Positions 18,909 through 28,327 of a stretch of DNA of 64,000 bases are shown here, one piece after another. Each line of letters opens with the position of its first letter. Within the stretch, counting starts at the first letter, position 1. A program made the translations under genes and the position numbers. A model generated the notes under the pieces. That model did no database searches. It worked only from the letters and a program-made list of their open reading frames with translations, and was not told the DNA's origin. Source of the DNA: Sporosarcina limicola (GTDB lineage Bacteria > Bacillota > Bacilli > Bacillales_A > Planococcaceae); the NCBI RefSeq assembly GCF_014873855.1, contig NZ_JADBEL010000015.1, positions 38,666-102,665 on the forward strand, read 5' to 3'.

Positions 18909-19535
18909 CTAATTATGCCTACTTGTATAAAGGGAATGCTCTTTAATATACCAATAACAAGCATCTGGAAGGAGATAACGGGGCTCTCCATCCATTGAGA
19001 ACTCATCACGAATATAAGTAGAACTGATTTCCATAGATAGACCTTTGTCAAGCAAATGAAATGTATTTCCATCGTCATTATTTCTTAAGATAGCTGATTT
19101 ACTAATGGCTTCTAGCATATTGACGCCTTCACGGGCCATTACGATAAATCTATTTTCATTGACAAGAGACTCTGAATGCCCCCATTTGCCATCGCCGATA
19201 TCTACTAATAAATCTGCGCCCATAATGAAGAATATTTCATCGTCTTTGTATTCCTGTTTAAAATAGTTAAGGGTTTCATAAGTAGTTATTTTCCAGGCTT
19301 CTTGATTCATTTCATAATTATCCGCTTTGAATTTATCATTTTCTTGAATCGCCAATTCCACCATATTCCATCGATGTTCATCGTTTATGTTCATTCCTTT
19401 ATCTTTTCGTTTACTTGAACAAGGAAGAAAGATGACTTTATCCAATTTACAGCGATGTGCAATTGTACTCGCAGTCCATAAGTGTACGTTTGTAATCGGA
19501 TCGAAAGACGATCCATAAATACCTATTCTAGCCAT
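18909..19535 (-). CDS. nadD: Nicotinate-nucleotide adenylyltransferase (NadD)
   Basis: A 208-residue nucleotidyltransferase with GIYGSSFDPITNVHLW near the N-terminus, MGADLLVDI in the middle and the C-terminal ISSTYIRDEF. These are the ATP-binding and HxGH/SxTxxR-like motifs of NadD, with Thr replacing the first His of the usual FDPxHxGH. It joins ATP to nicotinate mononucleotide to give deamido-NAD. GAGGAGG precedes the ATG. It follows pncB and acts in the next step of the same salvage route. A second, housekeeping nadD elsewhere in the genome is likely, since this copy is somewhat unusual. Confidence 0.82.
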   Translation of the reverse strand: MARIGIYGSSFDPITNVHLWTASTIAHRCKLDKVIFLPCSSKRKDKGMNINDEHRWNMVELAIQENDKFKADNYEMNQEAWKITTYETLNYFKQEYKDDEIFFIMGADLLVDIGDGKWGHSESLVNENRFIVMAREGVNMLEAISKSAILRNNDDGNTFHLLDKGLSMEISSTYIRDEFSMDGEPRYLLPDACYWYIKEHSLYTSRHN

Positions 19536-19577
19536 CTGTTTTTCCTCCTCTGCTTCTTCAGCACTTGTTGACTGATG

Positions 19578-21056
19578 CTATTTCTTTTTAGCAGAAGTTA
19601 TCCCTGCCACTTTTTTTTGTGCTTCTGAAATATTTTTCATTTTATTATCCCAACAGAGTTGACTTAAATCCACTGGGTACTGTTCTGGCATCATCGTGCG
19701 TTTGTATTCATCCCAAAGTATAGCAAGATTCTCTTTTGCAAGTCGCTGTATTTCATAAAGTTCCGGCAATACATAGACAAGCTTACCATTTTCAAATATA
19801 GTTGTGTGAAGATTTCTCGCTTCGAAATTCGTTACAAATTTGCTGATATGTGTATGAACTGGATGGAACATTTTGAGTCGTTCTTCATCCTCTGGTTTTT
19901 CATGCTCAAGGGCAATATAATCTCCCTCGGCTTTATTGTTTAGTTTATTGACAATTCTATAAACCTTTTTAAGACCTGGTGTTGTCACTTTTTCAGGATT
20001 ACCGCTAATCTTTATCGTATCAACCATAACACCATTATTATCTTCAATTGAAACTAATTTGTAAACCGCTCCTAAAGCTGGTTGATCGAAGGCGGTAATT
20101 AGTTTTGTCCCTATTCCCCATGCATCAATTTTAGCACCTTGAGCTTTCAAATTGATAATCGTTGCTTCATCGAGATCATTCGATGCAATAATCTTCGTAC
20201 TTTTAAAACCCGCTTCATCCAACATTTTTCTCGCTTCTTTTGAAAGATAAGCTAAGTCACCGCTATCGAGGCGAATCCCTGAGAAATTGATGGTATCGCC
20301 CAGCTCTTTCGCAACTTTGATGGCATTGGGTACACCAGATTTAAGTGTATCGTACGTATCCACTAGGAAAACACAGTCTTTATGTCGACGCGCATATTTG
20401 TGAAATGCACTATATTCATCGCGGTAAGCTTGGATCATCGAGTGTGCATGTGTACCCGCAACCGGAATTCCGAAAAGCTTGCCCGCTCTTACGTTAGAAG
20501 TCGCTTCAAATCCTCCGATATAGGCTGCTCGAGTCCCCCAAATCGCTGCATCCATTTCCTGCGCTCTTCGTGTTCCAAATTCCATCGCTGTTTGATCCCC
20601 TATGACCTGCTTAATGCGGGACGCTTTCGTTGCGATGAGCGTTTGGTAGTTAACAATGTTCAAAACTGCAGTTTCGATTAACTGCGCTTCTGCTAAGGGA
20701 GCTTCGATACGAAGAATGGGTTCGTTGGCAAATACTAATTCACCTTCCACCATTGAATGGACAGTTCCCGTAAAGCGAACATCTTTGAGATAGGCTAAGT
20801 AATCCTCTTCGTACCCCAATTCATCACGTAAATAGGTCAGGTCACTTGTTGTGAATTCAACATTTTGCAGATAGTCGATTACCCGTTCTAGTCCTGCAAA
20901 TACAGCATATCCATTATTGAATGGAAGACTCCGAAAGTAAACATCGAATACGGCTTTCTTATTATGAATGCCATCCTCCCAGTATGTTTCAGTCATATTG
21001 ATTTGATAAAGATCCGTGTGAAGAGCTAGGCTATCGTCTTTGTATTTACTGTTCAT
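19578..21056 (-). CDS. pncB: Nicotinate phosphoribosyltransferase
   Basis: This 492-residue enzyme makes nicotinate mononucleotide from nicotinate and PRPP, with ATP hydrolysis. Visible motifs are LHTDLYQINMTETYW, EFGTRRAQEMDAA, GTHAHSMIQAY (the His that is phosphorylated) and FSGIRLDSGDLAYLSKEAR. Length fits the family. GGGGGCGGC precedes the ATG, 21 bp after pncA. Together with PncA and NadD it converts nicotinamide to deamido-NAD. Confidence 0.93.
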   Translation of the reverse strand: MNSKYKDDSLALHTDLYQINMTETYWEDGIHNKKAVFDVYFRSLPFNNGYAVFAGLERVIDYLQNVEFTTSDLTYLRDELGYEEDYLAYLKDVRFTGTVHSMVEGELVFANEPILRIEAPLAEAQLIETAVLNIVNYQTLIATKASRIKQVIGDQTAMEFGTRRAQEMDAAIWGTRAAYIGGFEATSNVRAGKLFGIPVAGTHAHSMIQAYRDEYSAFHKYARRHKDCVFLVDTYDTLKSGVPNAIKVAKELGDTINFSGIRLDSGDLAYLSKEARKMLDEAGFKSTKIIASNDLDEATIINLKAQGAKIDAWGIGTKLITAFDQPALGAVYKLVSIEDNNGVMVDTIKISGNPEKVTTPGLKKVYRIVNKLNNKAEGDYIALEHEKPEDEERLKMFHPVHTHISKFVTNFEARNLHTTIFENGKLVYVLPELYEIQRLAKENLAILWDEYKRTMMPEQYPVDLSQLCWDNKMKNISEAQKKVAGITSAKKK

Positions 21057-21077
21057 GTATGCCGCCCCCTAGTTAGG

Positions 21078-21629
21078 TTAAATAACGTCCGCCCCTAATG
21101 TGTTTTTAAAATGGTCGAGTGCCCAATTATGCCCTGCCTGATTGAAACTTGCAACGCCACGTTCATGTATAACGATTTTAAAACCTTTGTTGTATGCATC
21201 GACCGCTGTATGAAGAATGCAGATATCCGTACAAACGCCTACCAGATGAACCTCATTGATTCTACGTTCCCGTAATTTAAGTTCCAGATCCGTTCCTGCA
21301 AAAGCTGAGAACCTCGTTTTGTCTGACCATAAAACAGAATCATTCTCTTTATTCGCTTGGTAAAGGTCGTTTAATTCACTGTATAATTCACGGCCTGTTG
21401 TATGTTCAATATTGTGTGGCGGAAATTGTTTTGATTCCGGATGATACTGGTCATTTTCTTTATGTAAATCTATCGAGAAGACCACCAAATCATTGCTGTC
21501 CATGAACGTACGCGTAAGGTCACAAATATACCTCAACAGCTTCTGTCCAGGATCCCCACATGTTAACTTTCCTTCCGATGCAACAAAATCATATGTGTAA
21601 TCAATGTTAAGCAAGGCTTTCTTCATCAT
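21078..21629 (-). CDS. pncA: Nicotinamidase
   Basis: A 183-residue cysteine hydrolase of the isochorismatase superfamily. The triad is visible as Asp in LNIDYTYDF, Lys in SDKTRFSAF and Cys in VGVCTDICIL, with metal ligands in SIDLHKENDQYHPES. It deamidates nicotinamide to nicotinate for PncB. GGGGAGG precedes the ATG. It lies 68 bp after the Nudix gene. Confidence 0.9.
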   Translation of the reverse strand: MMKKALLNIDYTYDFVASEGKLTCGDPGQKLLRYICDLTRTFMDSNDLVVFSIDLHKENDQYHPESKQFPPHNIEHTTGRELYSELNDLYQANKENDSVLWSDKTRFSAFAGTDLELKLRERRINEVHLVGVCTDICILHTAVDAYNKGFKIVIHERGVASFNQAGHNWALDHFKNTLGADVI

Positions 21630-21697
21630 TAATTCCTCCCCCTAGATGTAAGTTGCATACCATTATTAACGATTTGTTAACTTTGGAAAACAAAAAA

Positions 21698-22474
21698 TTA
21701 ATACCTAGCTGTGTAGATAGGTTTCACAACGTCAATGTCTACAAATTCATAGAGCTGAGTCGGTGATTTGGAAGTTCTTTGTGTTTTCTCCCCTGGAACT
21801 GCTTGGATAAACGGTAGTGTTTTTATTTTCCTGGCAAAACTTTGATCACTCGAAATTGCGGGATCCTTTGTCACTGTAAGTAACAATGCTTGAAGTTCCG
21901 AATAAGTGAAGTAGTTCGGTAAAAAGTTCTGTGCAACAGTTGTTTGAAGTAGGTCATTCGTAATTCGATTGATAGCCTCTTTAATAATATCGTAGTGATC
22001 GAAGGCTAGTTCTAATGTTAATACTTCGTCAATCGAGAACAATTCAACTTCAGCGGCATCATCATTTGCTTTTCTTTTAACTAAAGAGTGTTCCGGAACA
22101 ATGGCATAATGCGCATTCGTTAGTATCCATCCTCGTGGATCTCTACCTGGTTTGTCGTACACACCGAAATGCTTAATGTGGATACTACTCACACCTGTTT
22201 CTTCTTCAAGTTCTCTTTCCGCCGCTTCAAAACCAGACTCAGCAGCTTGGACGAATCCACCTGGCAACGCCCATTTACCTGCTTCAATATTGGTTTGTCC
22301 TTCTGCATTTAACAAGGCCCGTTTAATGAGCATAAGTTTCAACGTCATCTTTGGTGGTGTGTACTCAGCTAATTGATGGGATGTGATAGTAAATACAGCG
22401 ATATCTGATGTGTAACCGTCAGGTGTTCGAAATAGGCTACTATCGTATTGGCTGAGTGCTTCTTGGTTGGACAC
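21698..22474 (-). CDS. NrtR-like Nudix protein, probable regulator of NAD salvage
   Basis: This 258-residue protein has an N-terminal Nudix hydrolase domain with an intact box from about residue 71 (GFVQAAESGFEAAE followed by RELEEETGV) and a C-terminal winged-helix region (FTYSELQALLLTVTKDPAIS, then QLYEFVD). This is the architecture of NrtR, which senses ADP-ribose or NAD breakdown products and represses NAD genes; many NrtR proteins have lost the catalytic box, but this one keeps it, so ADP-ribose hydrolysis is possible. The start is a GTG behind GGGGGGAA. It heads the operon with pncA, pncB, nadD and the DUF1805 gene. Confidence 0.8.
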   Translation of the reverse strand: MSNQEALSQYDSSLFRTPDGYTSDIAVFTITSHQLAEYTPPKMTLKLMLIKRALLNAEGQTNIEAGKWALPGGFVQAAESGFEAAERELEEETGVSSIHIKHFGVYDKPGRDPRGWILTNAHYAIVPEHSLVKRKANDDAAEVELFSIDEVLTLELAFDHYDIIKEAINRITNDLLQTTVAQNFLPNYFTYSELQALLLTVTKDPAISSDQSFARKIKTLPFIQAVPGEKTQRTSKSPTQLYEFVDIDVVKPIYTARY

Positions 22475-22507
22475 TTGATTCCCCCCTACAATTCATCGTA
22501 TTTTGAA

Positions 22508-22556
22508 TTAACAATCCAATGAACAATTAACTAATTGTTAATCGTTTATCATTATA
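22508..22556 (-). promoter_or_regulatory. Promoter and palindromic operator of the NAD salvage operon
   Basis: On the minus strand a TATAAT (22556-22551) is followed at once by the perfect palindrome AACAATTA-GT-TAATTGTT (22539-22522) and a further half-site ATTGTTAA (22515-22508). The position, just downstream of the -10, suits a repressor that blocks initiation. The NrtR-like protein encoded by the first gene is the obvious candidate. A similar TTTGTTAAC lies near 21673, before pncA. Confidence 0.55.
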
Positions 22557-22595
22557 CACATCATATGCTCTAACAATAGAAAAGTCAAGGCAATT

Positions 22596-22633
22596 AAGAA
22601 CTCCCCCCACGTTCAGTAAACGTAGGGTGTTCT
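22596..22633 (-). terminator. Terminator of the helicase operon
   Basis: AAGAACTCCCCCCACGTT on the plus strand pairs imperfectly with AACGTAGGGTGTTCTT. It lies 18 bp after the stop of the winged-helix gene and before the NAD operon promoter. Confidence 0.5.
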
Positions 22634-22650
22634 TGACTCAATATGTTTGT

Positions 22651-23403
22651 TCATAAATACATCTCACGCCAATTTTTCAATTCTTTTTCATTCAATTGAG
22701 CTTCGAGTTTCGCATCCCAATGTTCCGTAAGTGTGTTCCAAACCCGGGCATACAATACATCTTCTACCACGTTATATAGACGAAATTCAAGACAAGGTAC
22801 CGCGTCAATTTGAACATCAGTTGTTGAGATAATCTCGGATATAACAATTTGTATGTTACCTTCACTTGATTCTACACCCATCATTTTTAATACGTTTACT
22901 AAATCGATATCCTCCAGTGACATGACATCCCAATCATCGAATTCATTAGCAAAGCGGTAGACTTCTTTTTCTTCAAATGAACTATCATAGCGTTCTCCAT
23001 TCAGAAAAGACCGGTGGCACGGACTGTACAGTCCATCTTTGGATCCACTCTCCGGTTCATGTTCAAAAAGTCCATCCTCAAGCTGCTGAACCCCTATAGT
23101 AGTCAATGCATAAAAGCCGCCTTTTTTCTCAATCATATGCGCCCTTGACATCTTCCCTAATAGATCTTGAATAAAGAGCTGTTCAACAAGAAGAATGTCA
23201 CTTAGCTCTTCAACAGTTGCAATCTCCGCCTTCTGGAAAGCGATCATCATCATTTTCATCAGGATATCCATTTTAGTTCGCATAACCGTCTGGAATGAAA
23301 TTTCGATGGAATGTACAGGCAAGCCCCATGACAGGGAATCCATGATTTTCACATTGAAGTCCTCTTGAAGTTCCTTTGTTAATCGCCTCTTTAACTCATC
23401 CAT
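22651..23403 (-). CDS. Winged-helix-containing protein paired with SF1 helicase
   Basis: I do not recognise this 250-residue protein as a named family. Residues 45-110 look like a winged helix (helices around KMDILMKMMMIAFQKAEI and VEELSDILLVEQLFIQDLL, then a basic turn and GGFYALTTIGVQQLEDG). The N-terminal segment SLSWGLPVHSIEISFQTVMR and the acidic C-terminal half are of unknown type. It starts 20 bp after the helicase gene behind GGGGGCG and ends at a terminator, so both form one operon. It could be a loader, sensor or regulator for the helicase. Confidence 0.6.
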   Translation of the reverse strand: MDELKRRLTKELQEDFNVKIMDSLSWGLPVHSIEISFQTVMRTKMDILMKMMMIAFQKAEIATVEELSDILLVEQLFIQDLLGKMSRAHMIEKKGGFYALTTIGVQQLEDGLFEHEPESGSKDGLYSPCHRSFLNGERYDSSFEEKEVYRFANEFDDWDVMSLEDIDLVNVLKMMGVESSEGNIQIVISEIISTTDVQIDAVPCLEFRLYNVVEDVLYARVWNTLTEHWDAKLEAQLNEKELKNWREMYL

Positions 23404-23423
23404 AACGACGCCCCCTACCCAAA

Positions 23424-26400
23424 CTACAATTTAACAGTTCCTTCATGATCCCTAAATCCATTTTCCTTTTTGATATCTGCTAACAGGCGTCCATACATTG
23501 CTCTCGAACTTGCATCTTTCGTCCGTATTGTGAACATATCCGAACTCCCTACAATAATAAGTAGCTCTCGCGCACGTGACAACGCAACATTTAGACGTCT
23601 ATAGTCCTTCGCAAAGCCAATGTCGCCGCCCTTGTCCTGGTGATTCCGCACGAAACTCAAAATAATAACGTCCATTTCCATCCCTTGAAACTTGTCCACT
23701 GACCCCGTCCTACAATGCAAATGTTGTGGCATCAAATCCTGCTGAATCAATCGGTCAATCCGCTTCACTTGTTCACCGTAAAAACTAATTACACCGACAC
23801 TCTTTTTAGCGTCGGGAACTAGCCTTCCATCCCTTTTCGCCTGTTCAGTAGCCCCCTCTAAATCCAGTAGGAGATTTTGAATCATCGTCAACTCCGCTTG
23901 ATTAAAACGACTTGTTCCGCCTTTTACTTTGTCCTCGAAATAATCCAGTTCGTTCGGCATATCGAACCAGAGAAGATGATTATTTCTTTGCACATAACGA
24001 GATTCAATCAAGTGATCACGTGCAGCATCAGAATCCGTTAGCCCACATTGGAGACCATTTTCATAAAAAGGCGTAATCGTTTCCATGATACTTTCATGCA
24101 TACGGTACTGAATGCCAAGCATCGTCTTATTTTGCTTTGGTAATGTTCTGAAAAGACGTTCAAATAATGACTCTTTCAACAGCTTTTTCAGTTCATTCTT
24201 TTCTTCCTGACTATCGATTTCATCGAGAAACTCCTCAATTGTTTCTTGACCTACAAGCGGTGGTAACTGATGATGATCACCAACTAAAATAATCTTTTTC
24301 CCTTTTAACATAGGTAGTAGTAGTTCAGGCGGTGTCGCTTTTGAAACCTCATCGATAATGACCACATCGAATGTAGGATACTCCTCCATGAAGTCACGCC
24401 TTGCAGACGCAACACATGTTGTTCCGATAACATTCGCATGTCGGACATACAGCTTTCGAATTTCATCGAGATCATAGGCATTTGCTTCTGTAAGTAGTGA
24501 CAACCACTCTTGCTGAAGGCTATGCGTGATGGGCAATCGCTTTTTATCCTTTTTCAGCACCTTCACATTTTCTGACAGCGCATCGAAAGTAGAAAGTGCT
24601 TGGTGACGCTGAACATCAAGATTCTGTTCCAAAATCTCTGCTAAAACCTCCACTTGCTTTTCTCGTTCACCAATTCCAACATGCACTAATTCAATATCCT
24701 TGTTGAGTAACTGAAGCGCTTCTGTATTTTTCATCATGAGGTTCATCGTGTCTTCAGCATCGTTCTTTTTATTCTCTAGCTCATATGCATATTGTTTAAG
24801 TGATGCTTGCGTTTTTTGGTAAGTGACATGGATTTCTTCTTTTTCAGCCAACTCTTCTTTCACTATGCTAATTGTTGCATTCTCATCAACAGTACCAAGT
24901 CGTTTCACAAGTCTAGAACTCGTTTGCTGGAGGTCGTTAAGCTGGCCTTCATGACCTTCAGTATCTTGATGCAAGCGTTTTTTATCTCGCTCTATTTCCG
25001 AAATGGATTGATTCGCAAACTCTATAATTTCTGCCCTAATGATTGCAAACAGCTTTTTCGAGTCCAGCATCAGCTGATTTAGCTTATCCAAGTTTGCTTC
25101 CTGTGCTTTCGCATGATTCCTCCTTTCTTGTAACATGTCCAAAGCAGTGGCAATCTTTTGAAGGTAATCATATTTTTGAGCAGAATAGTTCCGCGTATCA
25201 AGAACACGCTTCGTTGACGGTTCAATTAAAAAACGCGCTACACGATCAATAAGTCCATTAATGTCAATCACAGACGTGTATTTTTGATTTACACTTCGCT
25301 TCACTGTCTGTTTAATATATCCATGGTCCGCCAATACACGCTCTATTTGGCTAATAGCGTTTAGCAACCGGTTATTTAGTTTCTTCCAATCGCTGGATGT
25401 GTCGGCAGACGTTGCGGATTTAATCTTGCCAATGAGTTGATTTAATTCAACCACTTTTTGATTCGTAACGAAAGGTGGAATAATTCCATATGAATCCATC
25501 CAATTTTTCAATCCATCCAATTTGATAATTGTTTGGACTTCCTTTAAAAACACGTGCAGTCCATTTATCTTACTTTGTTTCACTTCAAGTTCTTTATGGA
25601 TCATTGCCAGGGTATTTACCGTTTCACCAATCTGTTGTAATGTTTGACGATAGCTTATGTAATGACGAAGCTGCTCTATTTCTTTTTCTACTGTCTCCAT
25701 TTGAATAATCGTCTCTGGGCTTATACTTTGTGATTGAATGACTTGTTCAATTCGATTGATTTCTACTGCTAATTTGTCGGTTAAATCCTTCAACACAGCT
25801 TGACTGGTTAACTGTTCTTTAAGCTCTTTTGTTAAGAATCCAATCTTTTTAGTCAGCCTACTGATTTCATTGGAGTGCGTAAGATGTTCCGCTTGCGCTA
25901 TTTCCTTCAATCTAATTTTTTCTGTCAATAAATCCAATTCATGTTGAAGTTGTTCTAATTCGACACCACAACAACTCAAATCGTTTTCAAGTTGCGCTTC
26001 TCTTTTTGAATGAGATTGGAGTTGTTCATTGACAGCATGTAATGTCTGGCTTCTCCAATTAAGGGCGACATTTTCTTCGATGAACTTTTTTCCTTCTTCT
26101 TCAATACTGTCAGTCCGTCCATAACGTAATATCCGGATATCTTGATGGGATAGCAATCTGCCAAGCGCATTATCCACGGCTAGATTCGCCTGAGAAGCAA
26201 CCAATGTACGTAGCCCAGCCTTTACGTTCTGGTGACAAATTTCAGAAATCACTGTTGTTTTTCCAGTTCCAGGAGGCCCTTGAATGACATAAAGATCATT
26301 TGACGTCATCGCCCCGGTTACCGCTTCCTTTTGGAACTTATTTAACTCGTTATGAAAAACAAGCTCTTTCTGCTTCTTCGATATGCGCACAGTTGGTCGC

Positions 26401-27287
26401 TCTTCGAAAAGGATTTTTTCTAAATTAAAATTGGCCGCTAGCCCATCTTGAAGATCTTTGAATCCTTTCCTTAGCCTCTTTACTTGGCTAAGCTCGGCAA
26501 AGTTACTGAATACAACTTCCTTATACGATTTCGGATGCCACTCGTTTCGTCTCGCCATCTCTTTACATTTAGGACTTAGCTCGATTTCTACAACGTTTTT
26601 GGTTCTATTCGCATTGATTACATTGCCAATATCACTTTGCTGGCCTTTCATCTTAGCACTGAATCCTCTTATCACATTCCAGTCCTGTCCCTTCAATCCA
26701 CTACAAACAAGACTCAACTTACTAAAATCCTCGTTTAAACTGGCCCTCGAAAAAGACACTGTGATATCCGCGACATCCGCATTCTTTTCTTGAATTCGCA
26801 AATAACCTTCCCAACTGGCTACCCTTTTCTTCACATACGCAGACCGTTCTTCTGCAATCGGCAATTCCCGAATACTCGTGTACAATTCAATAGGCATCGC
26901 AGCCCCGGAAGTACGACCAACATTGAACTTCAGCCGTACAGCAAGACGTCGGTTCGTGCGGACAGGCTCTCTTCTGCCTCTTACGTGAAAACCGGTTGCC
27001 AGAAAACCTTCATTTTTATACACACATTCCATCACAGCTACCCGATCGCTTAAGTGGGCTGCTAAAGTAGTATTCGTCACATTATCAAAGAAAATGGAAA
27101 ACGACATATTGCCATGCCTATTTTCCGGGCGCTTTTCAATATGTACATCAAAGGCCTCTTGCATCGAAAATAAAGCACGCTCATCCTTTGCAAATTTCAT
27201 AATTCCTTTGCGTGCGTTATCTGTTACGCCTAATTCGCATCGTATTGCTTTCTGTATTGCTTTCTGTATGGCTGATTCTTGTTTCAT
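23424..27287 (-). CDS. SF1 (Upf1/DNA2-like) helicase with large coiled-coil insertion
   Basis: This 1287-residue protein has an N-terminal region of ~310 residues of unknown fold, then a superfamily 1 motor: Walker A VIQGPPGTGKTTVISEICHQ (residues 337-344), motif II VVIIDEVSKATPPELLLPML, motif III GDHHQLPPLVG, motif IV QYRMHESIM, motif V DKFQGMEMDVIILSFVRN and motif VI RRLNVALSRARELL. Between Walker A and motif II, residues ~430-900 are rich in Glu, Lys, Gln and Leu and predicted coiled coil, as in SMC-like insertions. There is no fused nuclease. It would move along or remodel nucleic acid. AAGAAGG precedes the ATG. The pair with a winged-helix gene suggests a defence or repair module; this is inference. 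Confidence 0.8.
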   Translation of the reverse strand: MKQESAIQKAIQKAIRCELGVTDNARKGIMKFAKDERALFSMQEAFDVHIEKRPENRHGNMSFSIFFDNVTNTTLAAHLSDRVAVMECVYKNEGFLATGFHVRGRREPVRTNRRLAVRLKFNVGRTSGAAMPIELYTSIRELPIAEERSAYVKKRVASWEGYLRIQEKNADVADITVSFSRASLNEDFSKLSLVCSGLKGQDWNVIRGFSAKMKGQQSDIGNVINANRTKNVVEIELSPKCKEMARRNEWHPKSYKEVVFSNFAELSQVKRLRKGFKDLQDGLAANFNLEKILFEERPTVRISKKQKELVFHNELNKFQKEAVTGAMTSNDLYVIQGPPGTGKTTVISEICHQNVKAGLRTLVASQANLAVDNALGRLLSHQDIRILRYGRTDSIEEEGKKFIEENVALNWRSQTLHAVNEQLQSHSKREAQLENDLSCCGVELEQLQHELDLLTEKIRLKEIAQAEHLTHSNEISRLTKKIGFLTKELKEQLTSQAVLKDLTDKLAVEINRIEQVIQSQSISPETIIQMETVEKEIEQLRHYISYRQTLQQIGETVNTLAMIHKELEVKQSKINGLHVFLKEVQTIIKLDGLKNWMDSYGIIPPFVTNQKVVELNQLIGKIKSATSADTSSDWKKLNNRLLNAISQIERVLADHGYIKQTVKRSVNQKYTSVIDINGLIDRVARFLIEPSTKRVLDTRNYSAQKYDYLQKIATALDMLQERRNHAKAQEANLDKLNQLMLDSKKLFAIIRAEIIEFANQSISEIERDKKRLHQDTEGHEGQLNDLQQTSSRLVKRLGTVDENATISIVKEELAEKEEIHVTYQKTQASLKQYAYELENKKNDAEDTMNLMMKNTEALQLLNKDIELVHVGIGEREKQVEVLAEILEQNLDVQRHQALSTFDALSENVKVLKKDKKRLPITHSLQQEWLSLLTEANAYDLDEIRKLYVRHANVIGTTCVASARRDFMEEYPTFDVVIIDEVSKATPPELLLPMLKGKKIILVGDHHQLPPLVGQETIEEFLDEIDSQEEKNELKKLLKESLFERLFRTLPKQNKTMLGIQYRMHESIMETITPFYENGLQCGLTDSDAARDHLIESRYVQRNNHLLWFDMPNELDYFEDKVKGGTSRFNQAELTMIQNLLLDLEGATEQAKRDGRLVPDAKKSVGVISFYGEQVKRIDRLIQQDLMPQHLHCRTGSVDKFQGMEMDVIILSFVRNHQDKGGDIGFAKDYRRLNVALSRARELLIIVGSSDMFTIRTKDASSRAMYGRLLADIKKENGFRDHEGTVKL

Positions 27288-27334
27288 TGGTATGCCTTCT
27301 TTCTACAATCCGCTGAACTAACAAACAAGGAAAA

Positions 27335-27362
27335 GTCAGTATCTCCTTTTGAGATAACTGAC
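27335..27362. repeat. Hairpin in the 5' leader of the helicase operon
   Basis: GTCAGTATCTC at 27335-27345 pairs with GAGATAACTGAC at 27351-27362 with one bulge. On the minus strand, the transcribed strand for the helicase, the loop side carries AAAAGGAG. It lies about 50 bp before the helicase start. A regulatory role is possible but unproved. Confidence 0.35.
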
Positions 27363-27521
27363 TTCTGATTTTAGCTTATATAATTACTTGGTATATAACC
27401 AGCCATTCATTCACTTAGCTAATTTCCATTTACACTCTTTGTATAGTGTAATGTATTTTCAATGTAATGTCCCGTGATTTTAGGAGAACTCAATGAACTC
27501 TTTTGACTTAACAATTGTATT

Positions 27522-27551
27522 TTGAAAATAGGATCCAACACGTGCTATGAT
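27522..27551 (+). promoter_or_regulatory. Sigma-A-type promoter of the 219-residue unknown gene
   Basis: TTGAAA at 27522-27527 and TATGAT at 27546-27551 are spaced by 18 bases. The coding start lies 51 bases after the -10. Confidence 0.45.
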
Positions 27552-27601
27552 TAAGGAACAGATCCTTGAAAATAAGTAAAGAAGAATGTTAGGGGCGAAA
27601 A

Positions 27602-28261
27602 ATGATGGATAAAAAAGAACAACAGTTAGTTGAACACTATTATGAAAAATTCACCAACAGAAGCTTTGACGAAAAAGACCTTTACAGTTTTTTAATGGTA
27701 GTGAAAGAAGATGCTCAAGATAATCAAGTAATTAAAGAACTCTGCAATTTCATTGTACATAGAGAAAAATGCTCAGGTTACGTAAAGAACTATCTTGACG
27801 AGTGTAAGCAGATCATTAATACTCTGGGGAAACAAAAAAATAGCAAGAGAATTGAAGATCTTTTCTCGTTCAAAGAAATAAGAAACGGCTTTAATTCTTT
27901 ATTCCTAAAACATGGCTTTGAAAAATTGTCTTCCGAAATAATCAATGATTTCATTCTGTGTATTATTTCCTTATTGCAAAGCGTCAAATTAGTATCTGGA
28001 AGTTTGAATAAAGAAGTAGGACACCTAAGTTTTGCAGCTTCTAGCAAAGAAGTGTTTTTAATGGGCAATATGAAAACACTTAATAAAGGTCGATATATTC
28101 CCGTTACATTTCAAATATTATCTGTGAAAAATAGTTATGAAAAGGTTAAACCACAAGATAAAAATGATACTCCCTATCTTTTTGAAGATGAACTAATTGA
28201 GGTTGTGAATAATGATGGCAATCTGGTTATTACGTTTCCGGGGCTGAATTCTATTGGATAA
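27602..28261 (+). CDS. Unknown protein, 219 residues
   Basis: I recognise no family. The protein is helical in the first 140 residues (charged, with DKKEQQLVEHYYEKFTNRSF at the start and IINDFILCIISLLQSVKLVS in the middle) and has a mixed C-terminal part. No signal peptide or clear membrane segment is seen. The ATG follows GGGGCG and a promoter at 27522-27551; a bidirectional terminator follows at 28282. It is divergent from the winged-helix/helicase operon and shares the intergenic region with it, so it might belong to the same module. Confidence 0.6.
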   Translation: MMDKKEQQLVEHYYEKFTNRSFDEKDLYSFLMVVKEDAQDNQVIKELCNFIVHREKCSGYVKNYLDECKQIINTLGKQKNSKRIEDLFSFKEIRNGFNSLFLKHGFEKLSSEIINDFILCIISLLQSVKLVSGSLNKEVGHLSFAASSKEVFLMGNMKTLNKGRYIPVTFQILSVKNSYEKVKPQDKNDTPYLFEDELIEVVNNDGNLVITFPGLNSIG

Positions 28262-28281
28262 CTGCATAGCTTTTGTAAAAT

Positions 28282-28317
28282 CAATTAATGAGGGATCAAA
28301 AAACCCCTCATTAATTG
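28282..28317. terminator. Bidirectional terminator
   Basis: CAATTAATGAGGG at 28282-28294 pairs perfectly with CCCTCATTAATTG at 28305-28317. It separates the convergent unknown gene and the yugN-like gene and carries A and T flanks on both sides. Confidence 0.7.
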
Positions 28318-28327
28318 AAGTTTTCCT

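Noticed and set aside
27288..27334. 14-codon TTG leader frame ending on the helicase ATG
   Set aside because: The ribosome-like AAAGGAG is 14 bases away and the frame starts with TTG; too weak.
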